Translations under genes and position numbers: made by a program
Part shown: positions 17,950-26,118 of the stretch, piece after piece
Layout of the letters: each line of letters begins with the position of its first letter
Numbering within the stretch: the stretch's first letter is position 1
NCBI RefSeq assembly: GCF_022489065.1
Contig: NZ_JAKVTW010000018.1
Span: 34,759-98,758 of the forward strand
From: Vreelandella neptunia
GTDB taxonomy: Bacteria; Pseudomonadota; Gammaproteobacteria; Pseudomonadales; Halomonadaceae
DNA: 64,000 nucleotides
Direction of reading: 5' to 3'
The notes under the pieces: generated by a model
Told to the model about the DNA's origin: nothing
What the model saw: the letters and a program-made list of their open reading frames with translations, nothing else
Database searches by the model: none

Positions 17950-18254
17950 AATGTTCGTCACTCCTAAGTAGATAAAACTGTCTAATAAAAACAGTGTGAT
18001 AAAAAATGAGCAGTAAAGATGCCGATAAAGATGATGAAGGTGCGTATTGCCGCCCATGTTTGTGCAGCAGTGATGGTTTATTGGCCAGGGTATTCTATGC
18101 CATCTACTTTTCAAGCGTTGATCGGGCTTACATGATATTTATCCAGACGGGTGCTTTCCAAACGAACAAGGCAGGCTTATATCCTAAAATACCTTTATGC
18201 ATTAGATAATAAGACTATCTTAAATACATAAGCCATAAAATCAGACCTTTATAA

Positions 18255-18283
18255 TTGACATAACAACTGCCTATCTCTAAAAT
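18255..18283 (+). promoter_or_regulatory. Strong sigma-70-type promoter for the metNIQ leader
   Basis: TTGACA at 18255-18260 and TAAAAT at 18278-18283 are separated by exactly 17 bases. Transcription should start near 18290, about 215 bases before metN, and run into the leader described next. Confidence 0.7.
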
Positions 18284-18289
18284 TTTGCC

Positions 18290-18428
18290 GCAAATATAAA
18301 GACGCCGATTTGTACCCAGATTGCGGGCGTCCACTTGGTCACTGACGTAGTATTGGTCACTGATGAGTGAAGTGCAGCTAAAAGGGTGTGTCCAGCGTTA
18401 ATGGCCACCCATTAGGGTGGCTTTTTTT
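18290..18428 (+). ncRNA. Candidate cis-regulatory leader or small RNA upstream of metNIQ
   Basis: About 138 bases lie between a consensus promoter and an intrinsic terminator placed 77 bases before metN. Visible elements are a stem GACGCC/GGCGTC (18301-18306 with 18326-18331), two direct copies of TTGGTCACTGA (18335-18345 and 18353-18363), and a small hairpin TCACT-GATG-AGTGA (18357-18370). GGGTG at 18384-18388 can pair with CACCC at 18406-18410, the left arm of the terminator. That gives mutually exclusive antiterminator and terminator folds. No known SAM riboswitch consensus was recognised. It could instead be an independent small RNA. Confidence 0.5.
18404..18428 (+). terminator. Intrinsic terminator before metN
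   Basis: GCCACCC-ATTA-GGGTGGC (18404-18421) is followed by seven T (18422-18428). It faces metN but no protein gene precedes it on this strand, so it either ends a small RNA or attenuates metNIQ. Confidence 0.85.
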
Positions 18429-18504
18429 ATTTCCACTGCGACACTGGCCCGCCCTCAGCTTGCACCCCGCACTCCGTCTTCGGCCTACCAGTAAGGCAGA
18501 CGCT

Positions 18505-19563
18505 ATGATTGAACTTAGCAACGTCAGTAAAACGTATTTTAGTAACACCCGGGGCAGTGGCTCAAATGCTGTCCATGCGCTCAAAAACGCAAACTTAACC
18601 GTCCCTAAAGGCACCATCCATGGCGTTATTGGCCTCTCGGGCGCGGGTAAATCGACGCTGATTCGCTGCGTCAATCTGTTAGAGCGCCCCACCAGTGGCA
18701 GCGTCACGGTAGATGGCCAAGAGATGACCCGCCTTAGCAACGCGGCGCTTAATCGAGCTCGCCATCGCATCGGCATGATCTTTCAACACTTTAATTTGCT
18801 AACCACGCGGACGGTATTCGACAACGTTGCCTTACCACTTGAGCTCATGGGGCAAAAACGCCATACCGTCCGCGATCGCGTTATCCCGCTACTGGAAATG
18901 GTCGGGCTAGCAGACAAAGCTAATCAGTACCCTGCTCAACTCTCAGGCGGCCAGAAGCAGCGTGTGGCCATTGCCCGGGCGCTGGCCAGTAAGCCGCAAG
19001 TATTGCTATGCGACGAGGCGACTTCAGCACTAGACCCACAAACTACCAGCTCAATACTGGAGCTGCTGCGCGATATCAACCAACAGCTGGGTATTACCAT
19101 CCTATTGATCACCCACGAGATGGAAGTGGTTAAGTCGATTTGCCATCGGGTCAGTCTTATTTCAGATGGCGAACTTGTAGAAGACTCTGAAGTTGGCGAT
19201 TTTTTCACCGCGCCACGCACTCAGCTCGGCCGTGAGTTTCTTAACGATTTTCTTCAGCTCACACCACCCAAGGAGCTGATTGAAAGACTTCTTGATGCCC
19301 CCAGCGAAAACACCCACCCGGTGGTGCGCCTAACATTCTCGGGCGATGCGGTCTCAACACCGTTGATTTCACGCCTGGCTCGGGAGTGCGGGGTCGATGT
19401 CAGCATTCTGCAAGCCAAGGTAGAGTCAATTCAGGAGCGCACGCTAGGCCTGATGATCGCTGAACTGTTGGGCACGCCGACACAAACCCAACAAGCCATG
19501 ACCTATCTTGAATCTCATCAACTACAGGTAGAGGTACTCGGCCATGTCCAGCGCAATGATTGA
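18505..19563 (+). CDS. metN: Methionine ABC transporter ATPase MetN
   Basis: MetN powers high-affinity D/L-methionine import. The 352-residue protein has Walker A GLSGAGKST (43-51), the ABC signature LSGGQKQR, and Walker B VLLCDEATSALDP. A C-terminal ACT-like regulatory domain (about 270-352) binds methionine to inhibit transport in the family. I chose the ATG at 18505, where homologues begin (MIELSNVSKTYF); an open extension upstream would cross the terminator hairpin. It overlaps metI by 20 bases. The leader upstream suggests control by premature termination. Confidence 0.96.
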   Translation: MIELSNVSKTYFSNTRGSGSNAVHALKNANLTVPKGTIHGVIGLSGAGKSTLIRCVNLLERPTSGSVTVDGQEMTRLSNAALNRARHRIGMIFQHFNLLTTRTVFDNVALPLELMGQKRHTVRDRVIPLLEMVGLADKANQYPAQLSGGQKQRVAIARALASKPQVLLCDEATSALDPQTTSSILELLRDINQQLGITILLITHEMEVVKSICHRVSLISDGELVEDSEVGDFFTAPRTQLGREFLNDFLQLTPPKELIERLLDAPSENTHPVVRLTFSGDAVSTPLISRLARECGVDVSILQAKVESIQERTLGLMIAELLGTPTQTQQAMTYLESHQLQVEVLGHVQRND

Positions 19564-20197
19564 TCTTATTTTACAGGCCACGCTGGATACCCTTTATATG
19601 GTGGCCGTCTCAGGACTTATTTCCACCCTCGTTGGTCTTCCGCTTGGAGTGATGCTGTACGTTACACGCCCACGCCAAATATTAGCGAAACCAGTGCTCA
19701 ACCAGGCGTTGAGCATTGTGACTAATATTGGTCGCTCGATCCCTTTTATTATTTTGATGGTGGCGATCATTCCCTTTACGCGCATGTTGGTGGGCACCTC
19801 AATTGGCATCAACGCCGCGTCGGTACCGCTTACCATTGCGGCTATTCCGTTTGTGGCACGCTTAGTGGAAGGCGCGCTGAATGAAATCTCCCCCGGTTTA
19901 ATCGAAGCCGCCCAAGCCATGGGGGCGACGCCCTGGCAAATTATCTGCAAAGTGCTGATTCCGGAAGCCCGAGGCGGAATCATGACGGGGTTAACCATTA
20001 CCGCTGTTACGCTGGTTAGCTACTCCGCGATGGCAGGTGCCGTAGGCGGTGGCGGCCTGGGTGACCTAGGCATTCGCTACGGCTATAACCGCTTCAACCC
20101 AACGATTATGATAATTACTGTCGTTATTCTTGTGATTATGGTGCAAGCGTTCCAGAGCTTGGGTGATTACCTGGTACGCAAAAGTGATCGAAAATAA
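19544..20197 (+). CDS. metI: Methionine ABC transporter permease MetI
   Basis: A 217-residue inner-membrane permease with five hydrophobic helices. The ABC permease coupling loop is EAAQAMGATPWQIICKVLIPEA, split around residues 125-146. It overlaps metN by 20 bases and is followed by metQ, the canonical metNIQ order. Confidence 0.96.
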   Translation: MSSAMIDLILQATLDTLYMVAVSGLISTLVGLPLGVMLYVTRPRQILAKPVLNQALSIVTNIGRSIPFIILMVAIIPFTRMLVGTSIGINAASVPLTIAAIPFVARLVEGALNEISPGLIEAAQAMGATPWQIICKVLIPEARGGIMTGLTITAVTLVSYSAMAGAVGGGGLGDLGIRYGYNRFNPTIMIITVVILVIMVQAFQSLGDYLVRKSDRK

Positions 20198-20301
20198 GCG
20201 CCGAATTACCTATCCATTCAATATAACCAAATCGCATTAGACAACGGTTTTTTATTGCCGCATCATTGCACCATTATGTACAACGTCTCTGGAGAAACCT
20301 T

Positions 20302-21093
20302 ATGCAAAAATTGTTAATTGGTAGCCTTACAGCCCTCGCCCTTGCGGTTAACGTTGCTAATGCAGAAACCCGCAGCATCAAAATGGGCACCGTTGCCGGT
20401 CCTGAAACCGAAGTAATGGAAGTGGCGGCACGGATTGCAAAAGAAGAGTATGACCTGGATGTCGAAATCATTGAGTTCACTGATTACGTCACGCCAAATG
20501 CTGCTCTGGCCGACGGCAGCTTGGACGCCAACGCCTACCAGCATGAACCCTATTTGCAGTCAATGGTTGAAGACCGCGGCTATGACCTAGCCATTGCCGG
20601 CTACACGTTTGTGTACCCGATTGGTGCTTATTCAGAAAAGTACGACAGCATTGATGACCTGCCAGACGGCGCACAAATTGCACTGCCCAACGACCCCTCC
20701 AATGAAGGTCGTGCGCTGATTCTGATGCATAACGAAGGCTTGATTACGCTTAACGATCCTGAATTCCTAGAATCAACACCTATTGATATTGCTGAAAATC
20801 CACGCGATTTCCGTTTCCGTGAAATTGAAGCCGCTCAGCTACCTCGCGTACTGCCAGATGTCGACATGGCTTTCATCAACAACACGTTTGCGCAGCCAGC
20901 TGGCTTGAGCCTTGACGATGCATTGATCAAGGAAGGCCCAGAATCACCCTACGTCAACTTGATTGCCGTACGCGGTGGTGACGAAGAGCGCGAAGAGATC
21001 CGTCAATTGGTCGACGCCTATCAGCGCGATGAAGTGATCGAAAAAGCAGAAGAGCTCTTCAAAGGCGCGGCGGTTCCTGGCTGGATCGAGTAA
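20302..21093 (+). CDS. metQ: Methionine-binding protein MetQ
   Basis: MetQ delivers methionine to MetNI. The 263-residue protein starts at the ATG at 20302 (GGAG seven bases upstream) with a signal peptide MQKLLIGSLTALALAVNVANA. The mature part shows the NlpA-family features: KMGTVAGPETEVMEVAA, QHEPYLQSM and DVDMAFINNTFA. The signal peptide ends in ANA-E with no lipobox Cys, so it looks like a soluble periplasmic protein rather than the lipoprotein known from E. coli. Upstream in-frame codons to 20266 have no ribosome site. Confidence 0.94.
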   Translation: MQKLLIGSLTALALAVNVANAETRSIKMGTVAGPETEVMEVAARIAKEEYDLDVEIIEFTDYVTPNAALADGSLDANAYQHEPYLQSMVEDRGYDLAIAGYTFVYPIGAYSEKYDSIDDLPDGAQIALPNDPSNEGRALILMHNEGLITLNDPEFLESTPIDIAENPRDFRFREIEAAQLPRVLPDVDMAFINNTFAQPAGLSLDDALIKEGPESPYVNLIAVRGGDEEREEIRQLVDAYQRDEVIEKAEELFKGAAVPGWIE

Positions 21094-21195
21094 TAGCGCG
21101 ACTTAGCTATCAATAAGTAACGTCAGGCCGGCACGCATAGGTAAGCCCTTGTGCAAAAGTGTCGGCCTGTTACGTTAGTTGAAACGGAGCATCTC

Positions 21196-21675
21196 ATGCC
21201 CAAAAGTGTTGATTATCCCCTCCTCAATCGCCAGCTTGAAGCGCTACTCGACACACGTGACTGGCTCACCAATAGCGCTCAAACCTGCGCCTTTATTCAG
21301 CAGCAGCTAAGCGACTTAAACTGGGTCGGCTTTTATCTTCAGCGTGAGCCCGATGTATTAGGCCTAGGGCCGTTTCAGGGGCAACCAGCCTGTCACCCTA
21401 TACCTTTCAGCAAAGGAGTATGCGGTGCCGCTGCACGCCAGCAGATCACCCAGCGAGTCGACGATGTGCATGCCGTGGTTGACCATATTGCTTGTGATGC
21501 GAACTCCCGCTCTGAGCTAGTCGTCCCCATTGTCGTCAATGGAACGCTATGGGGCGTACTCGACCTGGACAGCCCTCTCCAGGCCCGCTTCACACCACAA
21601 GACCAAGCAGGTCTAGAAGCCCTGGTCGCTACATTTATCCGCCAGACAGAGCTTCCCGACTTAATTGAGCGCTAA
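21196..21675 (+). CDS. msrC: Free methionine-(R)-sulfoxide reductase (GAF domain)
   Basis: This GAF-domain enzyme reduces free Met-R-sulfoxide, using three cysteines and thioredoxin. The 159-residue protein keeps all three: Cys66 (QPACHP), Cys76 (KGVCGAAA) and Cys100 (DHIACDANSRSE), in the same context as E. coli MsrC. The ATG at 21196 has GGAG six bases upstream. It follows metNIQ by about 100 bases, which suggests a unit that imports methionine and its oxidised form and repairs the latter; the coupling is inference. Confidence 0.93.
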   Translation: MPKSVDYPLLNRQLEALLDTRDWLTNSAQTCAFIQQQLSDLNWVGFYLQREPDVLGLGPFQGQPACHPIPFSKGVCGAAARQQITQRVDDVHAVVDHIACDANSRSELVVPIVVNGTLWGVLDLDSPLQARFTPQDQAGLEALVATFIRQTELPDLIER

Positions 21676-21690
21676 AACGCCCATACAAAA

Positions 21691-21723
21691 ACACCCCGAG
21701 CAATAAATGCCGGGGTGTCTTTG
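21691..21723 (+). terminator. Probable terminator after msrC
   Basis: ACACCCCG (21691-21698) and CGGGGTGT (21711-21718) form an 8-bp stem with a 12-base loop and a short CTTT tail. It separates msrC from the oppositely oriented tRNA genes. Confidence 0.65.
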
Positions 21724-21731
21724 ACAACAGC

Positions 21732-21808
21732 TGGTAGGACCAGGCGGATTTGAACCGCCGACCTCCACGATGTCAACGTGGCGCTCTAACCAACTGAGCT
21801 ATGGTCCT
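21732..21808 (-). tRNA. tRNA-Val(GAC), copy 1
   Basis: A 77-base cloverleaf on the minus strand including an encoded CCA. The acceptor arm is AGGACCA/TGGTCCT. The anticodon stem CCACG/CGTGG encloses loop TTGACAT, giving anticodon GAC. The T arm contains GGTTCAAATCC. Confidence 0.96.
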
Positions 21809-21831
21809 AGAAAGAGGTATTGGCATAAGGC

Positions 21832-21908
21832 TGGTAGGACCAGGCGGATTTGAACCGCCGACCTCCACGATGTCAACGTGGCGCTCTAACCAACTGAGCT
21901 ATGGTCCT
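21832..21908 (-). tRNA. tRNA-Val(GAC), copy 2
   Basis: Same 77-base sequence as the other copy, 100 bases away, with 23 bases between them. On the minus strand this is the promoter-proximal copy, so both probably come from one precursor. The anticodon is GAC and CCA is encoded. Confidence 0.96.
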
Positions 21909-22116
21909 ATTGTGCGCTGTAACAGATGGCACTTGCCAAGCAACGGATGCGTATTTTACGCTTTCATCACTGAATTGCAAGCTATTTCCCGCTCTAGATA
22001 CGTTGTTGCAAGCGACTAAATCGTTCAAAAAATGCCGCCAACTCGACACCTACATATTTATAACGCTAGTCTAGGCGCTTCTATGCTGTAGGCATTTTCT
22101 AATAGAGAGGGAAACC

Positions 22117-23187
22117 ATGCTGGGTATTTTGCTAGGAAGCATAGCCATTGCGCTATTATTGGCGACGCTGATTGCGCGCATCGAGCTCCACTGGTGGTGG
22201 ATACGTAGCTTTGAATTTCCTCGCCTGCAAATCGCTTGCCTTGCATTTGCCACTTGGTTGCTTGCCGCTATTTTCGTGGAATCAGGCCCATGGCTGTGGG
22301 TTGCTCTACTTGGCTCAGGCATTACCTTCGTGGTGCAAGCCTACTATATTTCGCCATTTACGCGCCTATGGCCTGTACAGGTGAAAGCGGCAAAGAGTAA
22401 TGACGACGACAAAACCATCACACTACTGATCGCTAACGTGCTTACGCCCAACCGCCAGGCACAACCGCTGATTGAAATGATCAAAAAGCACCAGCCTGAC
22501 ATTATCCTGACCCTTGAGTCGGATCAGTGGTGGGAAGACCAGCTTGATCCAGCGCTCTCAGAGCAGTGGCCCAATAGCGTTAAAATCCCGTTAGATAACC
22601 TTTACGGCATGCACCTTTACTCGCACCTTGAGTTAACGAACACGTCAGTTGAATGGCTGATTCAGGATGATATTCCGTCTATTCACACCCGTGTAACGCT
22701 AGCCAACGGGGACTCTATTCGCTTATTTGCCCTACACCCTCGCCCACCCGCCCCTAGCGAAAGTGAGAAATCCCTTTGGCGCGATGCTGAGCTATTACTG
22801 GTAGGCAAGAAAATTCATGAAGACCCCCAGCCTACTTTAGTAGCTGGAGACCTGAATGACGTTGCATGGTCACGCACTACACGGCTGTTCTGCCGTATTG
22901 GCGGTATGCTCGACCCACGCCGCGGGCGCGGCCTGTTCAGCACCTTCCATGCAAAATATCCAATGCTGCGCTGGCCCCTGGATCACATTTTCGTCACCGA
23001 ACACTTCACTCTTGTAGGTATGAAGCGACTTGAGTACTTCGGTTCAGATCACTTCCCTATATTGGCAACTTTTTGCTACCGCCCCTCGCGTAAAGACGAA
23101 GCCGAAACGCCCGAAGCAAATTCAGAAGAGCGCAGTGAAGCCAACGAAACCATTCAGGAAGGTAAAACGGAAGAGCAAGAGACCTGA
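22117..23187 (+). CDS. Membrane-anchored endonuclease/exonuclease/phosphatase family protein
   Basis: The 356-residue protein has three N-terminal hydrophobic helices (about 1-85). An EEP-fold catalytic domain follows (about 100-325): TLLIANVL, HQPDIILTLESDQWW with the metal-binding Glu, HPRPPAP, VAGDLNDVAWS, and the terminal GSDHFPIL with the catalytic Asp-His. The tail from 330 is Glu-rich. Family members include nucleases, sphingomyelinases and phosphatases, so the substrate is not predictable; the catalytic face is probably periplasmic. The ATG has GAGAGGG six bases upstream. Confidence 0.8.
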   Translation: MLGILLGSIAIALLLATLIARIELHWWWIRSFEFPRLQIACLAFATWLLAAIFVESGPWLWVALLGSGITFVVQAYYISPFTRLWPVQVKAAKSNDDDKTITLLIANVLTPNRQAQPLIEMIKKHQPDIILTLESDQWWEDQLDPALSEQWPNSVKIPLDNLYGMHLYSHLELTNTSVEWLIQDDIPSIHTRVTLANGDSIRLFALHPRPPAPSESEKSLWRDAELLLVGKKIHEDPQPTLVAGDLNDVAWSRTTRLFCRIGGMLDPRRGRGLFSTFHAKYPMLRWPLDHIFVTEHFTLVGMKRLEYFGSDHFPILATFCYRPSRKDEAETPEANSEERSEANETIQEGKTEEQET

Positions 23188-23224
23188 GCCCTTCAGCTAT
23201 TGCATCAAGCCAAACTGATCCGTG

Positions 23225-24601
23225 TTACTCAGGGATTCCTCCCTGGGTTAACACGGCCGGATCTAACAGCCTCTCTAGGGTTTCGCGATCAAGATCGGTT
23301 CTCTCCTCAGCAACATCAATAATTGCCCTGCCCGCCTGATACGCCTCTTTAGCAATGGCGGCGGCAGCGTTATAACCAATGACGCCGTTCAGCGCCGTTA
23401 CCAAGATGGGGTTCTTCGCCAACGGACCTTTGACGTTCTCTTCGCGTACTTTAAAGGTCGCAATTGCTCGATCCGCTAGCAGCCGGGCGGTATTGCTCAT
23501 CAAGCTAATGGAGGTAAGCAGGTTCGAAGCCACCAGCGGCAGCATCACGTTCAATTGAAAGTTTCCGCTTTGTCCAGCAACCGTAATTGCGGTATCAAGG
23601 CCCATCACCTGTGCGGCTGCCTGCGCGGCTGACTCTGGAATAACGGGATTAACTTTGCCCGGCATTATGGAGCTACCGGGCTGCAGTGCTTCAAGCTCAA
23701 TTTCCCCGAGCCCAGCCAAAGGACCTGAATTCATCCAGCGCAGGTCATTGGCAATTTTCATAATCACGCAGGCCAAGCCTTTTAACTGACCTGACAGTTC
23801 TACTGCAGCATCTTGGGACGATAAGCTGGCAAAGAAGCTGTCGTTAGGCGTGAACATTAACCCCGTTTGCTCGCTAAGCTCCTGGGCCACCTGTTCAGCA
23901 AAGCCAACCGGTGCATTCACGCCGGTACCCACGGCGGTTCCGCCTAGCGCTAATCTACACAGCCTCTTCATGGCACTATCGAAACGCTCGATCGCTTGAT
24001 TTAGCTGACTCGACCAGCCACCTAACTCTTGATCCATACGCAATGGCATGGCATCCATCAGATGAGTCCGGCCAGTTTTAACCACATGACTAAGCTCACG
24101 TCCACGCTGGTCAATAGTGTCGCGCAGATGAACGAGCGCTGGGCGCAGAGATTCGTGCACTGCAATGGCGGCCGAAAGGTGAATCGCCGTTGGGATTACA
24201 TCATTACTCGATTGCCCCATATTTACGTGATCATTGGGCGTTACCTCAACGCCTTCACGGCTTGCCAAGGTTGCCAACACCTCGTTGACGTTCATATTGG
24301 TGGAAGTACCTGAACCGGTCTGAAAAACGTCGATGGGGAAATGCTGATCATGTTTGCCCGTCAGTACTTCCCTAGCCGCTTTTTGAATCGCTTCGCCACG
24401 TTCGCTATCCAACCCTCCCAGGGTTTGGTTAGCCCGGGCTGCCGCTAGCTTTATACGAGCGACCGCATGTATAAAGGCGGTCGGCATAGGTGTATGGGAA
24501 ACAGGGAAGTTATTGATTGCCCGCTGGGTCTGCGCGCCGTATAGGGCATCAGCAGGCACTTCCAGTTCGCCCATGCTGTCGCTTTCCATCCGTGTTGCCA
24601 T
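23225..24601 (-). CDS. fumC: Class II fumarate hydratase
   Basis: FumC interconverts fumarate and malate without an iron-sulfur cluster and so resists oxidative stress. The 458-residue protein has GSGTSTNMNVNEV and GRTHLMDAMPLR in the first half and the catalytic loop GSSIMPGKVNP near residue 310. The ATG at 24601 has GGAG eight bases upstream; the frame extends 18 bases further with no support. Argininosuccinate lyase and aspartase share the fold, but the HVNMGQSSNDVIPTA block fits fumarase. Confidence 0.94.
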   Translation of the reverse strand: MATRMESDSMGELEVPADALYGAQTQRAINNFPVSHTPMPTAFIHAVARIKLAAARANQTLGGLDSERGEAIQKAAREVLTGKHDQHFPIDVFQTGSGTSTNMNVNEVLATLASREGVEVTPNDHVNMGQSSNDVIPTAIHLSAAIAVHESLRPALVHLRDTIDQRGRELSHVVKTGRTHLMDAMPLRMDQELGGWSSQLNQAIERFDSAMKRLCRLALGGTAVGTGVNAPVGFAEQVAQELSEQTGLMFTPNDSFFASLSSQDAAVELSGQLKGLACVIMKIANDLRWMNSGPLAGLGEIELEALQPGSSIMPGKVNPVIPESAAQAAAQVMGLDTAITVAGQSGNFQLNVMLPLVASNLLTSISLMSNTARLLADRAIATFKVREENVKGPLAKNPILVTALNGVIGYNAAAAIAKEAYQAGRAIIDVAEERTDLDRETLERLLDPAVLTQGGIPE

Positions 24602-24918
24602 AGCTCGTTCTCCAATCAATGTGACGTATAGTGCTACTTCTCTGAGGGCGTAGTTGCTATATCGTTCGCCTACTCGCTTAAAGCTAGCTGGTTACACCCA
24701 AAGGGTAAACACGCCAAAGCGATGATGCCTCTCCATGGTTTTCAAACCCTTCTCAGGCGGGGCAATTTAAATATGCCAAAAGCAAATTGTTGCACTGCAC
24801 AAACACAGTTGCTATGCTGCACCGCAAGATAGTTTAAAAAGCTAGCCACTTGATAAATAAGCAGCGCCAACCTCTGGATAGCTGCTTTTGGCAAGACTAA
24901 ACCATGGAGAGTATGACG
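24602..24918. promoter_or_regulatory. fumC/phasin intergenic region with candidate PHA-responsive operator
   Basis: About 317 bases separate divergent fumC and the phasin gene. A TGC-rich near-palindrome TTGTTGCACTGCACAA (24787-24802) is followed by a related GTTGCTATGCTGCACCGCAA (24808-24827). The PHA-responsive repressor PhaR is known from other bacteria to bind TGC-rich sites before phasin genes, so this is a plausible operator. No other gene is visible. Confidence 0.4.
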
Positions 24919-25293
24919 ATGCGTACATTAAATACTAACGAAATGAATCAGCAGTTTGACAACATGTTTATGGCGCCAGCACGTGCCTACATGGCTTTGA
25001 GCATCGATTACACTGAAAAAATGGTCAATGCTCAGATGGACGCCAGCAAAGCCTATTTCGATACAGGCGTTGCGCAGATGCGTCAGATGATGGACGTAAA
25101 AGATGCTGAAGGCCTGCGTAGCTACATGGAAAGCCAGCAAAAAGTCGCTAAAGACTTAGCTGAGCGCGCTAAAGGCGACGCGGACAAAGTAGTGTCATTG
25201 CAGCAGGACTTTATTCAGAAAAGCCAGAAAATCACTGAAGATAACGTCAAGCAGGCGCAAACTGCGGCTAGCAAAATGACGAAAACTGCCTAA
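24919..25293 (+). CDS. Phasin family protein (PHA granule-associated)
   Basis: Phasins coat polyhydroxyalkanoate granules. The 124-residue protein is all-helical and amphipathic, rich in Met, Gln, Lys and Ala. It has the phasin-like stretch YTEKMVNAQMDASKAYFDTG and a repeated Ser-Gln-Lys helix near the end. Two further ATGs lie just upstream (24904, 24913); 24919 has GGAG at the best distance. No PHA synthase is in the window. The TGC-rich sites upstream fit PhaR-type control. Confidence in the family is good; the exact granule role is inferred. Confidence 0.8.
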   Translation: MRTLNTNEMNQQFDNMFMAPARAYMALSIDYTEKMVNAQMDASKAYFDTGVAQMRQMMDVKDAEGLRSYMESQQKVAKDLAERAKGDADKVVSLQQDFIQKSQKITEDNVKQAQTAASKMTKTA

Positions 25294-25340
25294 ACCAATC
25301 AGGTTTATGTGCACCGCATGCGCTTAGCATAGCGGCAATA

Positions 25341-25375
25341 AACGCCACCGCAGGCTCTGCCAGCGGTGGCGTTTT
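25341..25375. terminator. Bidirectional terminator between phasin and hda
   Basis: AACGCCACCGC (25341-25351) and GCGGTGGCGTT (25363-25373) form a perfect 11-bp stem followed by TTTTC on the plus strand. It lies between two convergent genes. Confidence 0.75.
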
Positions 25376-25410
25376 CGTAGCAACCTTAGCCGTTTGTTTT
25401 AACAACCAAA

Positions 25411-26118
25411 TCACCAATTGAGTGCAGATTTCACAAAAGGAATGGTTAACTTGCGCTTGGCGGTCAAAGACGCCTTATCGAGCGTTTCCACAGCGCGACA
25501 CAGTTCGCCTAACTCACGCGGGCCGCGATGCAAAATATAGCGCCCCACATCATCTGGCAGCTGCATGCCTCTCACGCTGGCGCGCAACTTTAAAGCCGCT
25601 AATCGCTCGTCGTCATCATCCAGCGAGTGAACGTGAAACGTCACCCCCCACGTTAAACGCGAAGCTAAATCAGGCAGCACCACGTTTAGCTGACGCGGAG
25701 ATGCGCTCGCCGCTATCACCAACTTTTTACCGGCATCACGCAGCCGGTTGAAGGCGTGAAACAGCGCCTCCTCCCAGCGTTTACGGCCAATCACGCACTC
25801 TAGGTCGTCAATCGCCACGAGATCCAGGCGCTCAATGTCTTCGAGCATTAACGGCGGGAAGTGGCCTAAATCACCCAGCGGCAAATAGAGCGCGCGCTTG
25901 TCAGCATCGGAAGCGGCATGACAGGCTGCTTGGAGCAGATGACTACGGCCGACACCCGGTGCCCCCCAAAGGTAAAGAAACTGCTCACCTTCAGGGGTTA
26001 GCTGCCGGGTAAGGTGCTCTACCAGCGGCGCGTTAGCTCGCGCCACGTAGTAGTTATCGAAAGTAGCATCGTCACGTAGCCCAATTCCCAGTGGAAGCTG
26101 TGCCGGTACTCGGCTCAT
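25411..26118 (-). CDS. hda: DnaA regulatory inactivator Hda
   Basis: Hda, with the DNA-loaded sliding clamp, stimulates ATP hydrolysis by DnaA and prevents over-initiation. The 235-residue protein begins with a clamp-binding motif QLPLGI (7-12), then an AAA+ domain with GAPGVGRS (52-59; Arg in place of the usual Lys, as in E. coli Hda) and VAIDDLECV as Walker B. Its ATG overlaps the stop of the upstream transporter gene (ATGA), so the two are translationally coupled. Confidence 0.95.
   Translation of the reverse strand: MSRVPAQLPLGIGLRDDATFDNYYVARANAPLVEHLTRQLTPEGEQFLYLWGAPGVGRSHLLQAACHAASDADKRALYLPLGDLGHFPPLMLEDIERLDLVAIDDLECVIGRKRWEEALFHAFNRLRDAGKKLVIAASASPRQLNVVLPDLASRLTWGVTFHVHSLDDDDERLAALKLRASVRGMQLPDDVGRYILHRGPRELGELCRAVETLDKASLTAKRKLTIPFVKSALNW

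Noticed and set aside
18006..18209. 67-codon open frame between ribE and the metN leader
   Set aside because: No ribosome site, no recognisable protein features, and composition like the surrounding intergenic DNA.
17950..18254. FMN riboswitch upstream of ribE
   Set aside because: The conserved RFN segments are not visible on either strand.
18363..18401. Twelve-codon leader peptide upstream of the metN terminator
   Set aside because: It has only one Met (the start), no ribosome site and no run of regulatory codons, so it does not explain attenuation by ribosome stalling.
21732..21908. Genomic island attachment site at the tandem tRNA-Val genes
   Set aside because: No integrase and no partial tRNA 3' repeat is visible nearby; the two copies are simply intact tandem tRNAs.
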